64,000 nucleotides of DNA. Source: Amycolatopsis lurida. GTDB taxonomy: Bacteria; Actinomycetota; Actinomycetes; Mycobacteriales; Pseudonocardiaceae. This document shows, one piece after another, positions 17,840 to 25,367 of this stretch (the first letter of the stretch is position 1; every line of letters starts with the position of its first letter). The translations under genes were made by a program, and so were the position numbers. Under the pieces are notes generated by a model. That model was not told the DNA's origin and made no database searches. It worked only from the letters and a program-made list of their open reading frames with translations. The stretch is from NCBI RefSeq assembly GCF_900105055.1, contig NZ_FNTA01000004.1:4929501-4993500 (forward strand), in the 5' to 3' direction.

Positions 17840-18310
17840 GTGAGTGAACTCAGCCACGTCGACCATACGGGCGCCGCCCGTATGGTCGACGTTTCCGGCA
17901 AGACGCCCACCGCCCGCACCGCGCTGGCGGGCGGCACCGTGCACACCACGGCCGAGGTGCTCGGCCTGCTGGCGACGGACGGGCTACCCAAGGGCGACGC
18001 CCTCGCGACCGCCCGGATCGCGGGCATCATGGGCGCGAAGAAGGTGCCCGAGCTGATCCCGCTCTGCCACCAGATCGCGTTGTCCGGCGTGAAGGTCGAG
18101 TTCGTCCTCGACGAGACCGCCGTGCACATCACCGCGACCGCGAAGACGAACGACCGGACCGGCGTCGAGATGGAGGCGCTGACCGCCGTCGCCGTCGCCG
18201 GGCTGACCCTGCACGACATGATCAAGGCCGTCGATCCGGCGGCGACCCTCGACGACGTCCGCCTGATCCGCAAGGACGGCGGCAAGACCGGGACCTGGGA
18301 GCGGCCGTGA
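17840..18310 (+). CDS. moaC: Cyclic pyranopterin monophosphate synthase
   Basis: 156 residues. Converts the MoaA product to cyclic pyranopterin monophosphate in molybdenum cofactor synthesis. Family marks: LSHVDHTGAARMVDV near the start, LIPLCHQIAL in the middle and GVEMEALTAV. GTG 17840 is chosen: TAGCCT ends seven bases ahead, a leaderless arrangement, and no ribosome site precedes it. The next gene overlaps by four bases (GTGA). It heads moaC-mog-moaE, the order also found in mycobacteria (moaC2-mog-moaE2). Confidence 0.95.
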   Translation: MSELSHVDHTGAARMVDVSGKTPTARTALAGGTVHTTAEVLGLLATDGLPKGDALATARIAGIMGAKKVPELIPLCHQIALSGVKVEFVLDETAVHITATAKTNDRTGVEMEALTAVAVAGLTLHDMIKAVDPAATLDDVRLIRKDGGKTGTWERP

Positions 18311-18798
18311 ACCGGGTCGCGAGGGTGATCGTGGCGTCGAACCGGGCCGCGAAGGGCGTCTACGAGGACACCACGGGCCCGGTCATCACGGGCTGGCTGA
18401 CCGCACGGGGCTGGGACGTGCCGGAGCCCGTGGTCGTCGAGGACGGGGAACCCGTCGGCGAAGCCCTGCGGGACGCCGTCGCGGCCGGGGTGCAGGTGAT
18501 CGTGACGACCGGCGGCACCGGCATCTCGCCGACGGACCGCACCCCGGACGTCACGCGCGCCGTCCTCGATTACGAACTCCCCGGCGTCGCGGACGCGATC
18601 CGCGCCGCCGGACTCCCCAAGGTGCCCACGGCCGTGCTCTCGCGCGGCGTCGCCGGCGTCGCAGGCCGGACCCTGGTGGTGAACCTGCCCGGCTCGCGTG
18701 GCGGGGTGAAGGACGGCCTTGGCGTACTGGACGGGATCCTCGACCACGCCGTCGACCAGCTGGCGGGCGGCGACCACCCACGGGAGGCACAGCAGTGA
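18307..18798 (+). CDS. mog: MogA/MoaB-family molybdopterin adenylyltransferase
   Basis: 163 residues. Adenylylates molybdopterin before metal insertion. The TTGGTGISPTD nucleotide-binding loop (about 78-88) and the NLPGSRGGVKDGL element (about 138-150) are clear. The start overlaps the moaC stop, and its own stop overlaps the moaE start, giving a tightly coupled three-gene operon. Confidence 0.93.
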   Translation: MNRVARVIVASNRAAKGVYEDTTGPVITGWLTARGWDVPEPVVVEDGEPVGEALRDAVAAGVQVIVTTGGTGISPTDRTPDVTRAVLDYELPGVADAIRAAGLPKVPTAVLSRGVAGVAGRTLVVNLPGSRGGVKDGLGVLDGILDHAVDQLAGGDHPREAQQ

Positions 18799-19223
18799 GC
18801 GTTCGGGTCGCACGGATCGCGGTGGTCGACGAGCCGCTTTCGGTCGAAGAGCACGCCCGCCTGGTGGACGACGCGGCCGCGGGTGCCGTCGTCACCTTCG
18901 GCGGGGTCGTGCGGGACCACGACGGCGGCCGGTCGGTGGACCGGCTCGCCTACGAGGGACACCCCAGCGCCGCCGACGTGCTCGCGGAGGTCGTCGCGGA
19001 TCTCTCGGGCAAGTGGGAGGGCGTGCGGGCGGTCGCCGTCAGCCATCGGCTGGGCGCGTTGGCCATCGGTGACGTCGCGCTGGCGTGCGCCGTGGCGGCC
19101 GAGCACCGGGGCCAGGCGTTCGCCGCCTGCTCGGAGCTGGTCGACGAGGTCAAGGCGCGGCTGCCGGTGTGGAAGCACCAGCACTTCAGCGATGGCAGTG
19201 ACGAGTGGGTCAACTCGCCGTAA
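18795..19223 (+). CDS. moaE: Molybdopterin synthase catalytic subunit
   Basis: 142 residues. Large subunit that uses MoaD thiocarboxylate to make the dithiolene of molybdopterin. FGGVVRDHDGG, HRLGALAIGDVAL and the lysine-bearing VKARLPVWKHQHF are family signatures. The partner moaD gene is not here but at 21500-21754 on the other strand, across rpf. A bidirectional terminator lies 51 nt downstream. Confidence 0.95.
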   Translation: MSVRVARIAVVDEPLSVEEHARLVDDAAAGAVVTFGGVVRDHDGGRSVDRLAYEGHPSAADVLAEVVADLSGKWEGVRAVAVSHRLGALAIGDVALACAVAAEHRGQAFAACSELVDEVKARLPVWKHQHFSDGSDEWVNSP

Positions 19224-19274
19224 CGGGGCCCCTTCCTTGCACAGGGCTGGCCTGAGGGGCCGGACCCCGGACAC

Positions 19275-19318
19275 GACAAAGCCCCACCGCCGGGGGAATG
19301 GCGCGGTGGGGCCTTGTC
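19275..19318. terminator. Bidirectional terminator between moaE and rpf
   Basis: GACAAAGCCCCACCGC (19275-19290) pairs with GCGGTGGGGCCTTGTC (19303-19318), one mismatch, in the space between two convergent genes. Confidence 0.75.
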
Positions 19319-19379
19319 AGTCGTGACGTGGCCGCGCGGGGAATCCCGCGGGCATCACGACTTACCGGTGCTCAAGAGC

Positions 19380-20027
19380 TCACTTGGTGGCGAGCTTCTG
19401 GCCGACGACGATGAAGTCGGCGTTCGGCACGTATTCCTTGTTCAGCTCCTGCAGCTTCTGGTAGCCGCCCTGGACGTTGAACTTGGAAGCGATCTTCGAC
19501 AGCGTGTCGCCGGCCACGACGGTGTAGTCACCCGCCGGGTTCGAGTTCGCGACAGTGGCGGCGGCCGGGGCCGGAGCCGAGGCCGGGGCCTGCTGCTTGG
19601 TGACCGGAGCGGTCGACTTCTTCGGGGTCACCTTCTTGGTGGCCTTCGGGGCGGTCGACTTCGCCTTGGCGGGGCTGGCGGAGCCGCCCTTCTTGCCACA
19701 GTGCGGCCACGCGCCGATGCCCTGGCCCTGGAGGACGCGCTCGGCGACGGCGATCTGCTGCTCACGCGACGCGTTGTGCGCGCTGCCGGTGCCACCGTAG
19801 GCACGCCAGGTGCTCTGCGAGAACTGCAGACCACCGTAGTAGCCGTTACCGGTGTTGGTGTTCCAGTTGCCGCTGCTCTCGCACTGCGCGATGGCGTCCC
19901 AGTTGGTCGCCGACGCGGGGGTCGCGGCGATGGCGAGGGGAGCGCCGACCGCGACACCCGCAATGGCGACGCGGGCGATGTGACGGGTGGCGGCGGACAT
20001 CTTGCGGTGCTTGCCTCGGTAAGACAT
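19380..20027 (-). CDS. rpfA: Resuscitation-promoting factor with LysM domain
   Basis: 215 residues, secreted. A signal peptide (about 1-40) precedes a transglycosylase-like Rpf domain (about 41-115) with catalytic Glu50 in AQCESSGNW and the GLQFSQSTW element; then a Lys/Ala/Pro-rich linker and one C-terminal LysM (about 167-214) for peptidoglycan binding. It cleaves cell-wall glycan and stimulates regrowth of dormant cells. The gene sits between the two molybdopterin clusters, as rpfA does in mycobacteria. Control is likely complex: a c-di-AMP-type leader and a CRP-type site lie upstream. Confidence 0.95.
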   Translation of the reverse strand: MSYRGKHRKMSAATRHIARVAIAGVAVGAPLAIAATPASATNWDAIAQCESSGNWNTNTGNGYYGGLQFSQSTWRAYGGTGSAHNASREQQIAVAERVLQGQGIGAWPHCGKKGGSASPAKAKSTAPKATKKVTPKKSTAPVTKQQAPASAPAPAAATVANSNPAGDYTVVAGDTLSKIASKFNVQGGYQKLQELNKEYVPNADFIVVGQKLATK

Positions 20028-20040
20028 GTGAGTAAATCTC

Positions 20041-20225
20041 GCTCCCTGCGCCTACGAGCCTGTGCTGAGGGAAAGACCCGTGGGTCCTGGCCGGCCGTCT
20101 CAGGCCGGCTGACTTCGCCTGACGCACGACGCGTCGGCTCGGTCCCCTCGTCCCTGTCCGGAAATGCTTTCGCTCGGGGTTGGGTCCGGGAATCCGTTGG
20201 ACAGGGCTCGGCGCTACGGGTTCCC
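20041..20225 (-). ncRNA. Probable c-di-AMP (ydaO/yuaA) riboswitch upstream of rpf
   Basis: The minus-strand leader contains, in order, GCGCCGAGCCCUGUCC, CCCGGACCCAACCCCGA, GGACAGGGACGAGGGGACCG and a 3' block CUCAGCACAGGCUCGUAGGCG. (The blocks are pieces, read 5' to 3'.) CCCUGUCC pairs with GGACAGGG. The 3' block is close to the GUCAGCUAACCUCGUAGGCG end of ydaO riboswitches, and actinobacterial rpf genes are a known site of this class. I judged this by eye, without a covariance model, so boundaries are approximate. Confidence 0.72.
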
Positions 20226-20301
20226 GGTGTTGCGTGGTCGGTCGGGGCCAACCGAAAAGCGACGGTACGTAACGAACGGCCTGATCGGAAATTATTCGAG
20301 C

Positions 20302-20317
20302 TGTGACCTACATCACA
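20302..20317. promoter_or_regulatory. CRP-type cAMP receptor binding site upstream of rpf
   Basis: TGTGACCTACATCACA is an exact match to TGTGA-N6-TCACA. It lies about 275-290 nt from the rpf start codon, immediately upstream of where the riboswitch-bearing transcript should begin. M. tuberculosis rpfA is a documented target of the CRP homologue Rv3676, so the site is likely functional. Confidence 0.72.
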
Positions 20318-20483
20318 GTAACAGCACGCAACCCATAACGATTCGGCTGTTTCTGCAGGTCAGAGCGCCGTTATCTGGCCGTTTCCTGACCGAGATAATT
20401 CACGGATCGTGAGGCTTGCATCACGTGGATTAAGGGATGACTGGACCATTCGTGCGCCTTCGCGCGCGAATGGGCCGCGCACT

Positions 20484-21335
20484 TTAGCGAGCCCTCAAGA
20501 AGTTCGCCAGTCCTGGCAGGTCATCCGTATTCAGGTGGTCGACCCCGGCGGCGACCAGCTCTTTCCACAACGCGTCACGTCCGGGTCCGGCGGCGTCCGG
20601 CGTGGCCCAGAAGCGCACCCGCTGGCCCGCCGCGTGGGCCCGCATGACCAGATCGTGGAGTTTCGCCCGCTCGCCGGCGGGGAAAGGGCCGTCACCGGTC
20701 CAGGTGAACAGGCCGCTCCAGGAATCCGAAACGAGTGGTGTGACCCGCGGGTCGGAGCCGATGCCGAGGTCGTTCTCGTCCCTGATCCGGCCGTCGTAGA
20801 AGGCGAGCCGGAACTTCTGCCCGAGCATCACGTCCTTGGGGCGCCCGCCGGAGATCACCGCGGTGACGGCCCGCTTCTTCACGTGACCGAACGCGTACAG
20901 AGAGAAGAGGAAGGAGTAGCGCGGGTCGTACAGGCGCTTCTCGAGTGCCGCGTAGGTGCTGTTCGCGTCCCCCTTGACGTCGATCAGCAGCTGGAACTCC
21001 GCGCGCTGCCGGTACACGCCGACCCCGTGATTGGCCAGGACGCGCTTGCGCAGCGGCTCCAGGTACAGCGACTCCAGGGTGCGGTCCGGGCGGGTGTCCG
21101 CGAGGTCGTGGGCGACCAGCAGCTGCCCGTCGACCAGGAAGATGTCGGCCTCGACACTGGTGAAGCCCTGTTCCAGCGCGTCGTGCAGCGGCCGGTTGTG
21201 CTCGTAGTCGTTGTGGCTGTGCGCCTGCGGCAGCGGCCGGACGCCGCGTTCGTGGGCGGACGCCGGAGCGGTCGCGAGGCTCGTGGCGGCGACCGCGGCG
21301 AGCAGTGCGGCGAGAATACGGCGGGGAGTGATCAC
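20484..21335 (-). CDS. Secreted glycerophosphodiester phosphodiesterase / PI-PLC-like protein
   Basis: 283 residues with a signal peptide (about 1-27, ending ASA). PQAHSHNDYEHNRPLHDAL, VEADIFLVDGQLLVAHD and LLIDVKGD give the His, Glu and Asp residues of the TIM-barrel phosphodiesterase superfamily. It probably hydrolyses a phosphodiester of lipid head groups or teichoic-like polymers outside the cell. GTG 21335 is chosen because GAGGA precedes it and the signal peptide begins there; the frame stays open to 21407. It is apparently transcribed alone. Confidence 0.82.
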   Translation of the reverse strand: MITPRRILAALLAAVAATSLATAPASAHERGVRPLPQAHSHNDYEHNRPLHDALEQGFTSVEADIFLVDGQLLVAHDLADTRPDRTLESLYLEPLRKRVLANHGVGVYRQRAEFQLLIDVKGDANSTYAALEKRLYDPRYSFLFSLYAFGHVKKRAVTAVISGGRPKDVMLGQKFRLAFYDGRIRDENDLGIGSDPRVTPLVSDSWSGLFTWTGDGPFPAGERAKLHDLVMRAHAAGQRVRFWATPDAAGPGRDALWKELVAAGVDHLNTDDLPGLANFLRAR

Positions 21336-21384
21336 TGGCGCATCCTCGGCTGCTTCGGCGACCGGACGGTGAACTCGAGACGGC

Positions 21385-21407
21385 GAGCAAGGGACCTTTG
21401 CTACCAC
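21385..21407. repeat. 23-bp interspersed repeat, copy A
   Basis: The 23 bases here (core GCAAGGGACCTTTGC, itself an imperfect palindrome) recur exactly, in inverse orientation, at 35486-35508. Both copies are intergenic. Confidence 0.8.
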
Positions 21408-21499
21408 TTTCGCCGTTCGCCCAGGTCAGCGGCGGTCAGTGGGCGGCCAGTGTGTCCCGGAAGTGGCTTTCGCGACACGCTCTGGCGGGCGACAGCAGG

Positions 21500-21754
21500 T
21501 CAGCCGCCGGCGAACGGGGGCAGGACGTCGAGTTCGGCGCCCTCGGTCAGCGGCCGCGTGAGATCCCGCACCGCGACGCCGTCCAGCAGATAGGAGACCG
21601 CGTCGAGCAGCTTCGCCAGCTTTTCCGGGTGGAGTTCCCGCAGGCGGGCGACGGCGTCGGCGACGCGGGCGCCGTCCGGCAGGGTGACCTTCTCCTCGTC
21701 GAGACCGACGGCCGCGCGGGCCGAGGCGAAGTACCGCACCACGATGGTCACCAT
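21500..21754 (-). CDS. moaD: Molybdopterin synthase sulfur carrier subunit
   Basis: 84 residues with the ubiquitin-like MoaD/ThiS fold and the required C-terminal Gly-Gly (PPFAGG). The C-terminal glycine is thiocarboxylated and donates sulfur to MoaE. The ATG at 21754 follows the moaA stop codon by one base; a GTG one codon later is an alternative. It forms a leftward moaA-moaD operon, opposite to moaC-mog-moaE. Confidence 0.93.
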   Translation of the reverse strand: MVTIVVRYFASARAAVGLDEEKVTLPDGARVADAVARLRELHPEKLAKLLDAVSYLLDGVAVRDLTRPLTEGAELDVLPPFAGG

Positions 21755-21755
21755 G

Positions 21756-22820
21756 TCAGCCGCCGATCGCGCTCATCGGCCGGATCGGCTGCGCGAACCC
21801 GGCCTCGTTGATCTCGTGCCCGGCGAGCTTGCCCCACATGGTCGCCCGCCAGGCGTCCGCCACCTCTTCTTCGCGCGCGCCCGCGCGCACGAGGGCGCGG
21901 AGGTCGGTCTCGTCGTTGCTGAAGAGGCACGAACGCACCGCGCCGTCCGCGGTCAGCCGGGTGCGCTCGCAGGCGCCGCAGAAGGGGCGGGTCACCGACG
22001 CGATCACGCCGACGTCCCCCGGTCCGCCGTCGACCAGCCAGCGTTCGGCGGGCGCCCCGCCACGTGCGGCGGGGAACGGCGACAGCGTGAACTCCTCGCC
22101 GAGCATGCCGAGGATCTCCTCGGCGGTGATCATGTCGGCGCGGTTCCAGCCGTGCTGCGCGTCCAGCGGCATCTGCTCGATGAAGCGCAGGTGGTAGCCC
22201 TCGGCGAGGCAGAACTTCAGCAGCGGCACGGCCTGGTCCTCGTTCAGCCCGCGCATCAGCACCGCGTTGACCTTCACCGGGGCCAGCCCGGCCTCGCGCG
22301 CCGCGGCCATGCCGGCGAGCACGTGCGAAAGCCTGTCGCGGCGCGTGATCGTCTCGAACAGCGCGCGGTCCACGGTGTCCAGCGAGACGTTGATCCGGTC
22401 CAGGCCCGCGTCGGCGAGCGGCTTCGCCCGCTTCGCGAGCCCGATCCCGTTGGTGGTCATGGAAAGCCGCGGCCGCGGTTCGAGTGCCGCGACCCGCTCG
22501 ACGATCTTCTCCAGGCCCTGTCGCAGCAGTGGTTCGCCGCCGGTGAGCCGGATGTCGGTGATCCCGAGCCGCTCGACGGCTATCCGCAGCAGGAGCACGA
22601 GCTCATCGTCGGTCAGCACGTCCGCGCTCGGCATCCATTCGAGCCCTTCGGCGGGCATGCAGTAGGTGCAGCGCAGATTGCACTTGTCGGTGAGCGACAC
22701 CCGCAGGTCGGTCGCCACGCGGCCGAAGGTGTCGATCAGGGCGGGGTTGTCCGGCCTGGGCACGCTGGGACGCCCTCGTGTGCCGGGGACACGGGGAAAC
22801 CCGAGATCGACTGCTGTCAT
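21756..22820 (-). CDS. moaA: GTP 3',8-cyclase (radical SAM)
   Basis: 354 residues. First step of molybdenum cofactor synthesis. Radical-SAM cysteines CNLRCTYC (Cys47, Cys51, Cys54), the SAM-binding LTGGEPLLR, the C-terminal cluster region FCGACERTRLTADG with a further Cys, and the C-terminal Gly-Gly are all present. ATG 22820 is preceded seven bases away by TAGTCT and by no ribosome site, a leaderless start. It is divergent from a marR-type gene, 78 nt apart. Confidence 0.96.
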   Translation of the reverse strand: MTAVDLGFPRVPGTRGRPSVPRPDNPALIDTFGRVATDLRVSLTDKCNLRCTYCMPAEGLEWMPSADVLTDDELVLLLRIAVERLGITDIRLTGGEPLLRQGLEKIVERVAALEPRPRLSMTTNGIGLAKRAKPLADAGLDRINVSLDTVDRALFETITRRDRLSHVLAGMAAAREAGLAPVKVNAVLMRGLNEDQAVPLLKFCLAEGYHLRFIEQMPLDAQHGWNRADMITAEEILGMLGEEFTLSPFPAARGGAPAERWLVDGGPGDVGVIASVTRPFCGACERTRLTADGAVRSCLFSNDETDLRALVRAGAREEEVADAWRATMWGKLAGHEINEAGFAQPIRPMSAIGG

Positions 22821-22898
22821 TGACACCAGACTAACCCCGAAGCGGGCGAAAACCGACTGTCTAGAATTCCGCACGCACCGAATCCGAAGGGTTTCCGA

Positions 22899-23372
22899 AT
22901 GGCGAAATATCCGCTCTCGGCGGAGGAATTGGCCCGGTTCGCCCATCTCGGCAGGGAGAGCAGCACGCTGACCGTTCTCCGGCACGCCAGGATCGCCGAG
23001 CGGATGGGCCTGTCGGCCACCGATCACAAGGTGCTCGAACTGGCCGGCCAGGCGCCGGGACCGTTGACAGCGGGCAGGATCGCCGAACTGACCGGGTTGT
23101 CGACGGGCGCTGTGACCGGCGTCATGGACAGGCTTGAAAAGGCCGGTCTTGCTCGCCGCGTCCGCGACACCGCCGACCGCCGGAAGGTCCTGATCGAGGT
23201 CGTCCCCGGCGCCATGGAGCGGCACGCGCCGCTCTTCGAATCCGCGTACACCACCATGAAGACGGTGCTCGAACAGTTCTCTCCAGAGGAACGGAAAGTG
23301 CTCGAGCGATTCCAGGGCGCGGTGCTCGACGGCCTCCGCGACGAACTCCGCGGCGCTTCTTCGCGTCCATAG
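22899..23372 (+). CDS. MarR-family transcriptional regulator
   Basis: 157 residues. A winged helix-turn-helix spans about 40-110: LTAGRIAELTGLSTGAVTGVMDRLEKAGLARRVRDTADRRKVLIEV is the recognition helix and wing. It stands divergent to moaA and just upstream of the molybdate transport genes, but there is no proof it controls them. TAGAAT at 22862-22867 may be its -10 box. Confidence 0.88.
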   Translation: MAKYPLSAEELARFAHLGRESSTLTVLRHARIAERMGLSATDHKVLELAGQAPGPLTAGRIAELTGLSTGAVTGVMDRLEKAGLARRVRDTADRRKVLIEVVPGAMERHAPLFESAYTTMKTVLEQFSPEERKVLERFQGAVLDGLRDELRGASSRP

Positions 23373-23375
23373 CTT

Positions 23376-23391
23376 TTCCGCATCTGCGGAA
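23376..23391. promoter_or_regulatory. Perfect palindrome overlapping the promoter of the TOBE regulator gene
   Basis: TTCCGCA-TC-TGCGGAA is immediately followed by the TAATCT -10 box (23393-23398) of the next gene. The position, filling the -35/-10 space, is that of a repressor or MerR-type operator. It could also help end marR transcripts. Confidence 0.5.
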
Positions 23392-23405
23392 GTAATCTTC
23401 CAGGC

Positions 23406-23810
23406 ATGCCGCAATTCCGGTTGTCCGAGGCCGCTCGTCTGCTCGGCGTCAGCGACGACACCGTCCGCCGCTGGGTGCGCGCCGGCCAGCTGACCGCGTT
23501 CGACGACTCGGCGGGCCGCAAGGTCGTCGACGGCGCCGAGCTCGCCGCGTTCGCCAAGGCGCAGGCCGAACAGCCCGATGACCCGTCGAGTGTCGGCCGC
23601 TCCGCGCGGAACCGGTTCGTCGGGCTCGTCACCGAGGTGATCACGGACAAGGTGATGGCACAGGTCGAGCTGCAGTGCGGCCCGCATCGCGTGGTCTCCC
23701 TGATGAGCGCCGAGGCCGTCCGCGAACTCGGACTGCGGCCGGGGGTGCTCGCGGTCGCCGTCGTCAAGGCGACCACCGTCGTGATCGAAACCCCGGAAGG
23801 AAGCCGATGA
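23406..23810 (+). CDS. Molybdate-responsive regulator: MerR-type helix-turn-helix plus TOBE/Mop domain
   Basis: 134 residues. The N-terminus (about 1-55) has a MerR/BldC-like DNA-binding domain (RLSEAARLLGVSDDTVRRWVRAGQLTA), the C-terminus (about 66-132) a TOBE/Mop fold that binds molybdate (RNRFVGLVTEVITD, VVSLMSAEAVRELGL). This gives a one-component molybdate sensor. Leaderless start: TAATCT ends seven bases before the ATG. The stop overlaps modA by four bases, so it is the first gene of the mod operon and probably its regulator. Confidence 0.9.
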   Translation: MPQFRLSEAARLLGVSDDTVRRWVRAGQLTAFDDSAGRKVVDGAELAAFAKAQAEQPDDPSSVGRSARNRFVGLVTEVITDKVMAQVELQCGPHRVVSLMSAEAVRELGLRPGVLAVAVVKATTVVIETPEGSR

Positions 23811-24562
23811 GGAAACTCGCCTCCGTCCTGGCCGCGCTGGCGCTGGCCGCGACGGCCTGTGGTTCGGAGGCGGCGCCTCGAGAAGGGGCGAGGACGCTGA
23901 CCGTCTTCGCGGCGGCGTCACTGACCGAGTCGTTCGGAGCGCTGGGCAAGCGGTTCGAGGCGCAGAACTCCGGGGTGTCCGTGAAGTTCAGCTTCGAGGG
24001 CTCTTCGGCGCTGGTCCAGAAGCTGACCCAAGGCGCGAAGGCGGACGTCTTCGCTTCCGCCGACAAGGCCAATATGGACAAGGCCGTCAAGGCGGAGCTG
24101 ATCGACGGGCAGCCGTCGGTGTTCGCCACCAACCGGCTCGCCATCGCGGTCGGCAAGGGCAACCCCAAGGGCATCAAGGGGCTGGCCGATCTCGCGAAGG
24201 ACGGGCTGACCGTCGTCGTCTGCGCGCCGCAGGTGCCGTGCGGTTCGGCGGCGAAGAAGGTCCAGCAGACGTCCGGGGTCGCGCTCAAGCCGGCGAGCGA
24301 GGAGCAGGACGTCAAGTCGGTGCTCGCGAAGGTGCAGACGGGCGACGCCGACGCGGGGCTCGTCTACGTCACCGATGCGACATCGGCGGCCGCGAAGGTG
24401 GACAGGGTGGACTTCCCCGAGGCGGGGGGCGCGATCAACGACTACCCCATCGCGGTGGTGAAGGACGCTCCGCAGGCTCAGCTCGCCGGGTTGTTCAGGG
24501 ACTTCGTCCTCGGCGCCGAAGGCAAGACCGAACTCGCGAAGGTCGGTTTTGGCTCGCCCTGA
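23807..24562 (+). CDS. modA: Molybdate-binding lipoprotein
   Basis: 251 residues. Lipobox ATAC (Cys about 19), then the ModA fold beginning LTVFAAASLTESF. ADVFASADKANM and the CAPQVPCGSAA loop follow the family. It captures molybdate or tungstate outside the membrane for ModB-ModC. GGAAGGA precedes the ATG, which overlaps the regulator stop. Confidence 0.95.
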   Translation: MRKLASVLAALALAATACGSEAAPREGARTLTVFAAASLTESFGALGKRFEAQNSGVSVKFSFEGSSALVQKLTQGAKADVFASADKANMDKAVKAELIDGQPSVFATNRLAIAVGKGNPKGIKGLADLAKDGLTVVVCAPQVPCGSAAKKVQQTSGVALKPASEEQDVKSVLAKVQTGDADAGLVYVTDATSAAAKVDRVDFPEAGGAINDYPIAVVKDAPQAQLAGLFRDFVLGAEGKTELAKVGFGSP

Positions 24563-25367
24563 CCCCGCGTTCAGAGGACGAAACGCGGGGGTGCCGTGGG
24601 TGCTCTGGCCGCCGGCGATCTGCGCGCTGGCGCTGGTGGTACTGCCCGTCGTCGGCCTGCTGGTGCGTTCGGACCTGACCCGCTTTCCGAGCCTCATCAC
24701 CTCGACGTCGTCGCTGAACGCGCTCAAGCTTTCGCTGATCACGGCCGGGCTGTCCACTGTGGCCTGTGTGCTGCTCGGTGTCCCGCTCGCCGTGGTGCTC
24801 GCGCGCTCGGGGGCGCGCGGGGTCCGCGTGCTGCGCGCGGTGGTGCTGCTGCCGCTCGTGCTACCGCCGGTGGTCGGCGGCCTGGCACTGCTGTACCTGT
24901 TGGGCCGCAAGGGTTTCCTTGGCATCCTGGTGACCACCCTGACCGGCGAGCAGGTGCCGTTCACCACGGCCGCGGTCGTCATCGCGCAGACGTTCGTCGC
25001 GATGCCGTTCCTGGTGGTCAGCCTCGAAGGAGCCCTCCGCGGCGCCGGTGACCGGTACGAAAGGGTCGCTTCGACGCTGGGCGCCAAACCGTGGACGGTG
25101 TTCCGCCGGGTCACGCTGCCGCTGCTGCTGCCCGCGCTCGGTTCGGGCATCGTGCTGAGCTTCGCGCGGGCGCTGGGCGAGTTCGGCGCGACGATCACCT
25201 TCGCGGGCAGCCTGGAAGGGGTGACCCGGACCTTGCCGCTGGAGGTCTACACCCAAGCCGAGGTCGACGTCGACAGCGCGGTGGCGCTCGCGTTGCTGCT
25301 CATCCTGGTCGCCGTCGCGGTGATCGCGCTCGCCCGGCCGCGCGCGCTCGAAGGAGTCCGGTCGTGA
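24549..25367 (+). CDS. modB: Molybdate ABC transporter permease
   Basis: 272 residues with about six transmembrane segments and the EAA loop ERVASTLGAKPWTVFRRVTLP (about 170-190). The FARALGEFGATITFAG sequence is characteristic of ModB/CysT permeases. TTG 24549 overlaps modA by 14 bases with AAGGTCGG ahead. It partners modC directly downstream. Confidence 0.93.
   Translation: MARPDPAFRGRNAGVPWVLWPPAICALALVVLPVVGLLVRSDLTRFPSLITSTSSLNALKLSLITAGLSTVACVLLGVPLAVVLARSGARGVRVLRAVVLLPLVLPPVVGGLALLYLLGRKGFLGILVTTLTGEQVPFTTAAVVIAQTFVAMPFLVVSLEGALRGAGDRYERVASTLGAKPWTVFRRVTLPLLLPALGSGIVLSFARALGEFGATITFAGSLEGVTRTLPLEVYTQAEVDVDSAVALALLLILVAVAVIALARPRALEGVRS

Noticed and set aside
20408..20425. CGTGA-N8-TCACG as a second CRP site upstream of rpf
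   Set aside because: Spacer is eight rather than six after GTGA, so it does not fit CRP; may be coincidental.
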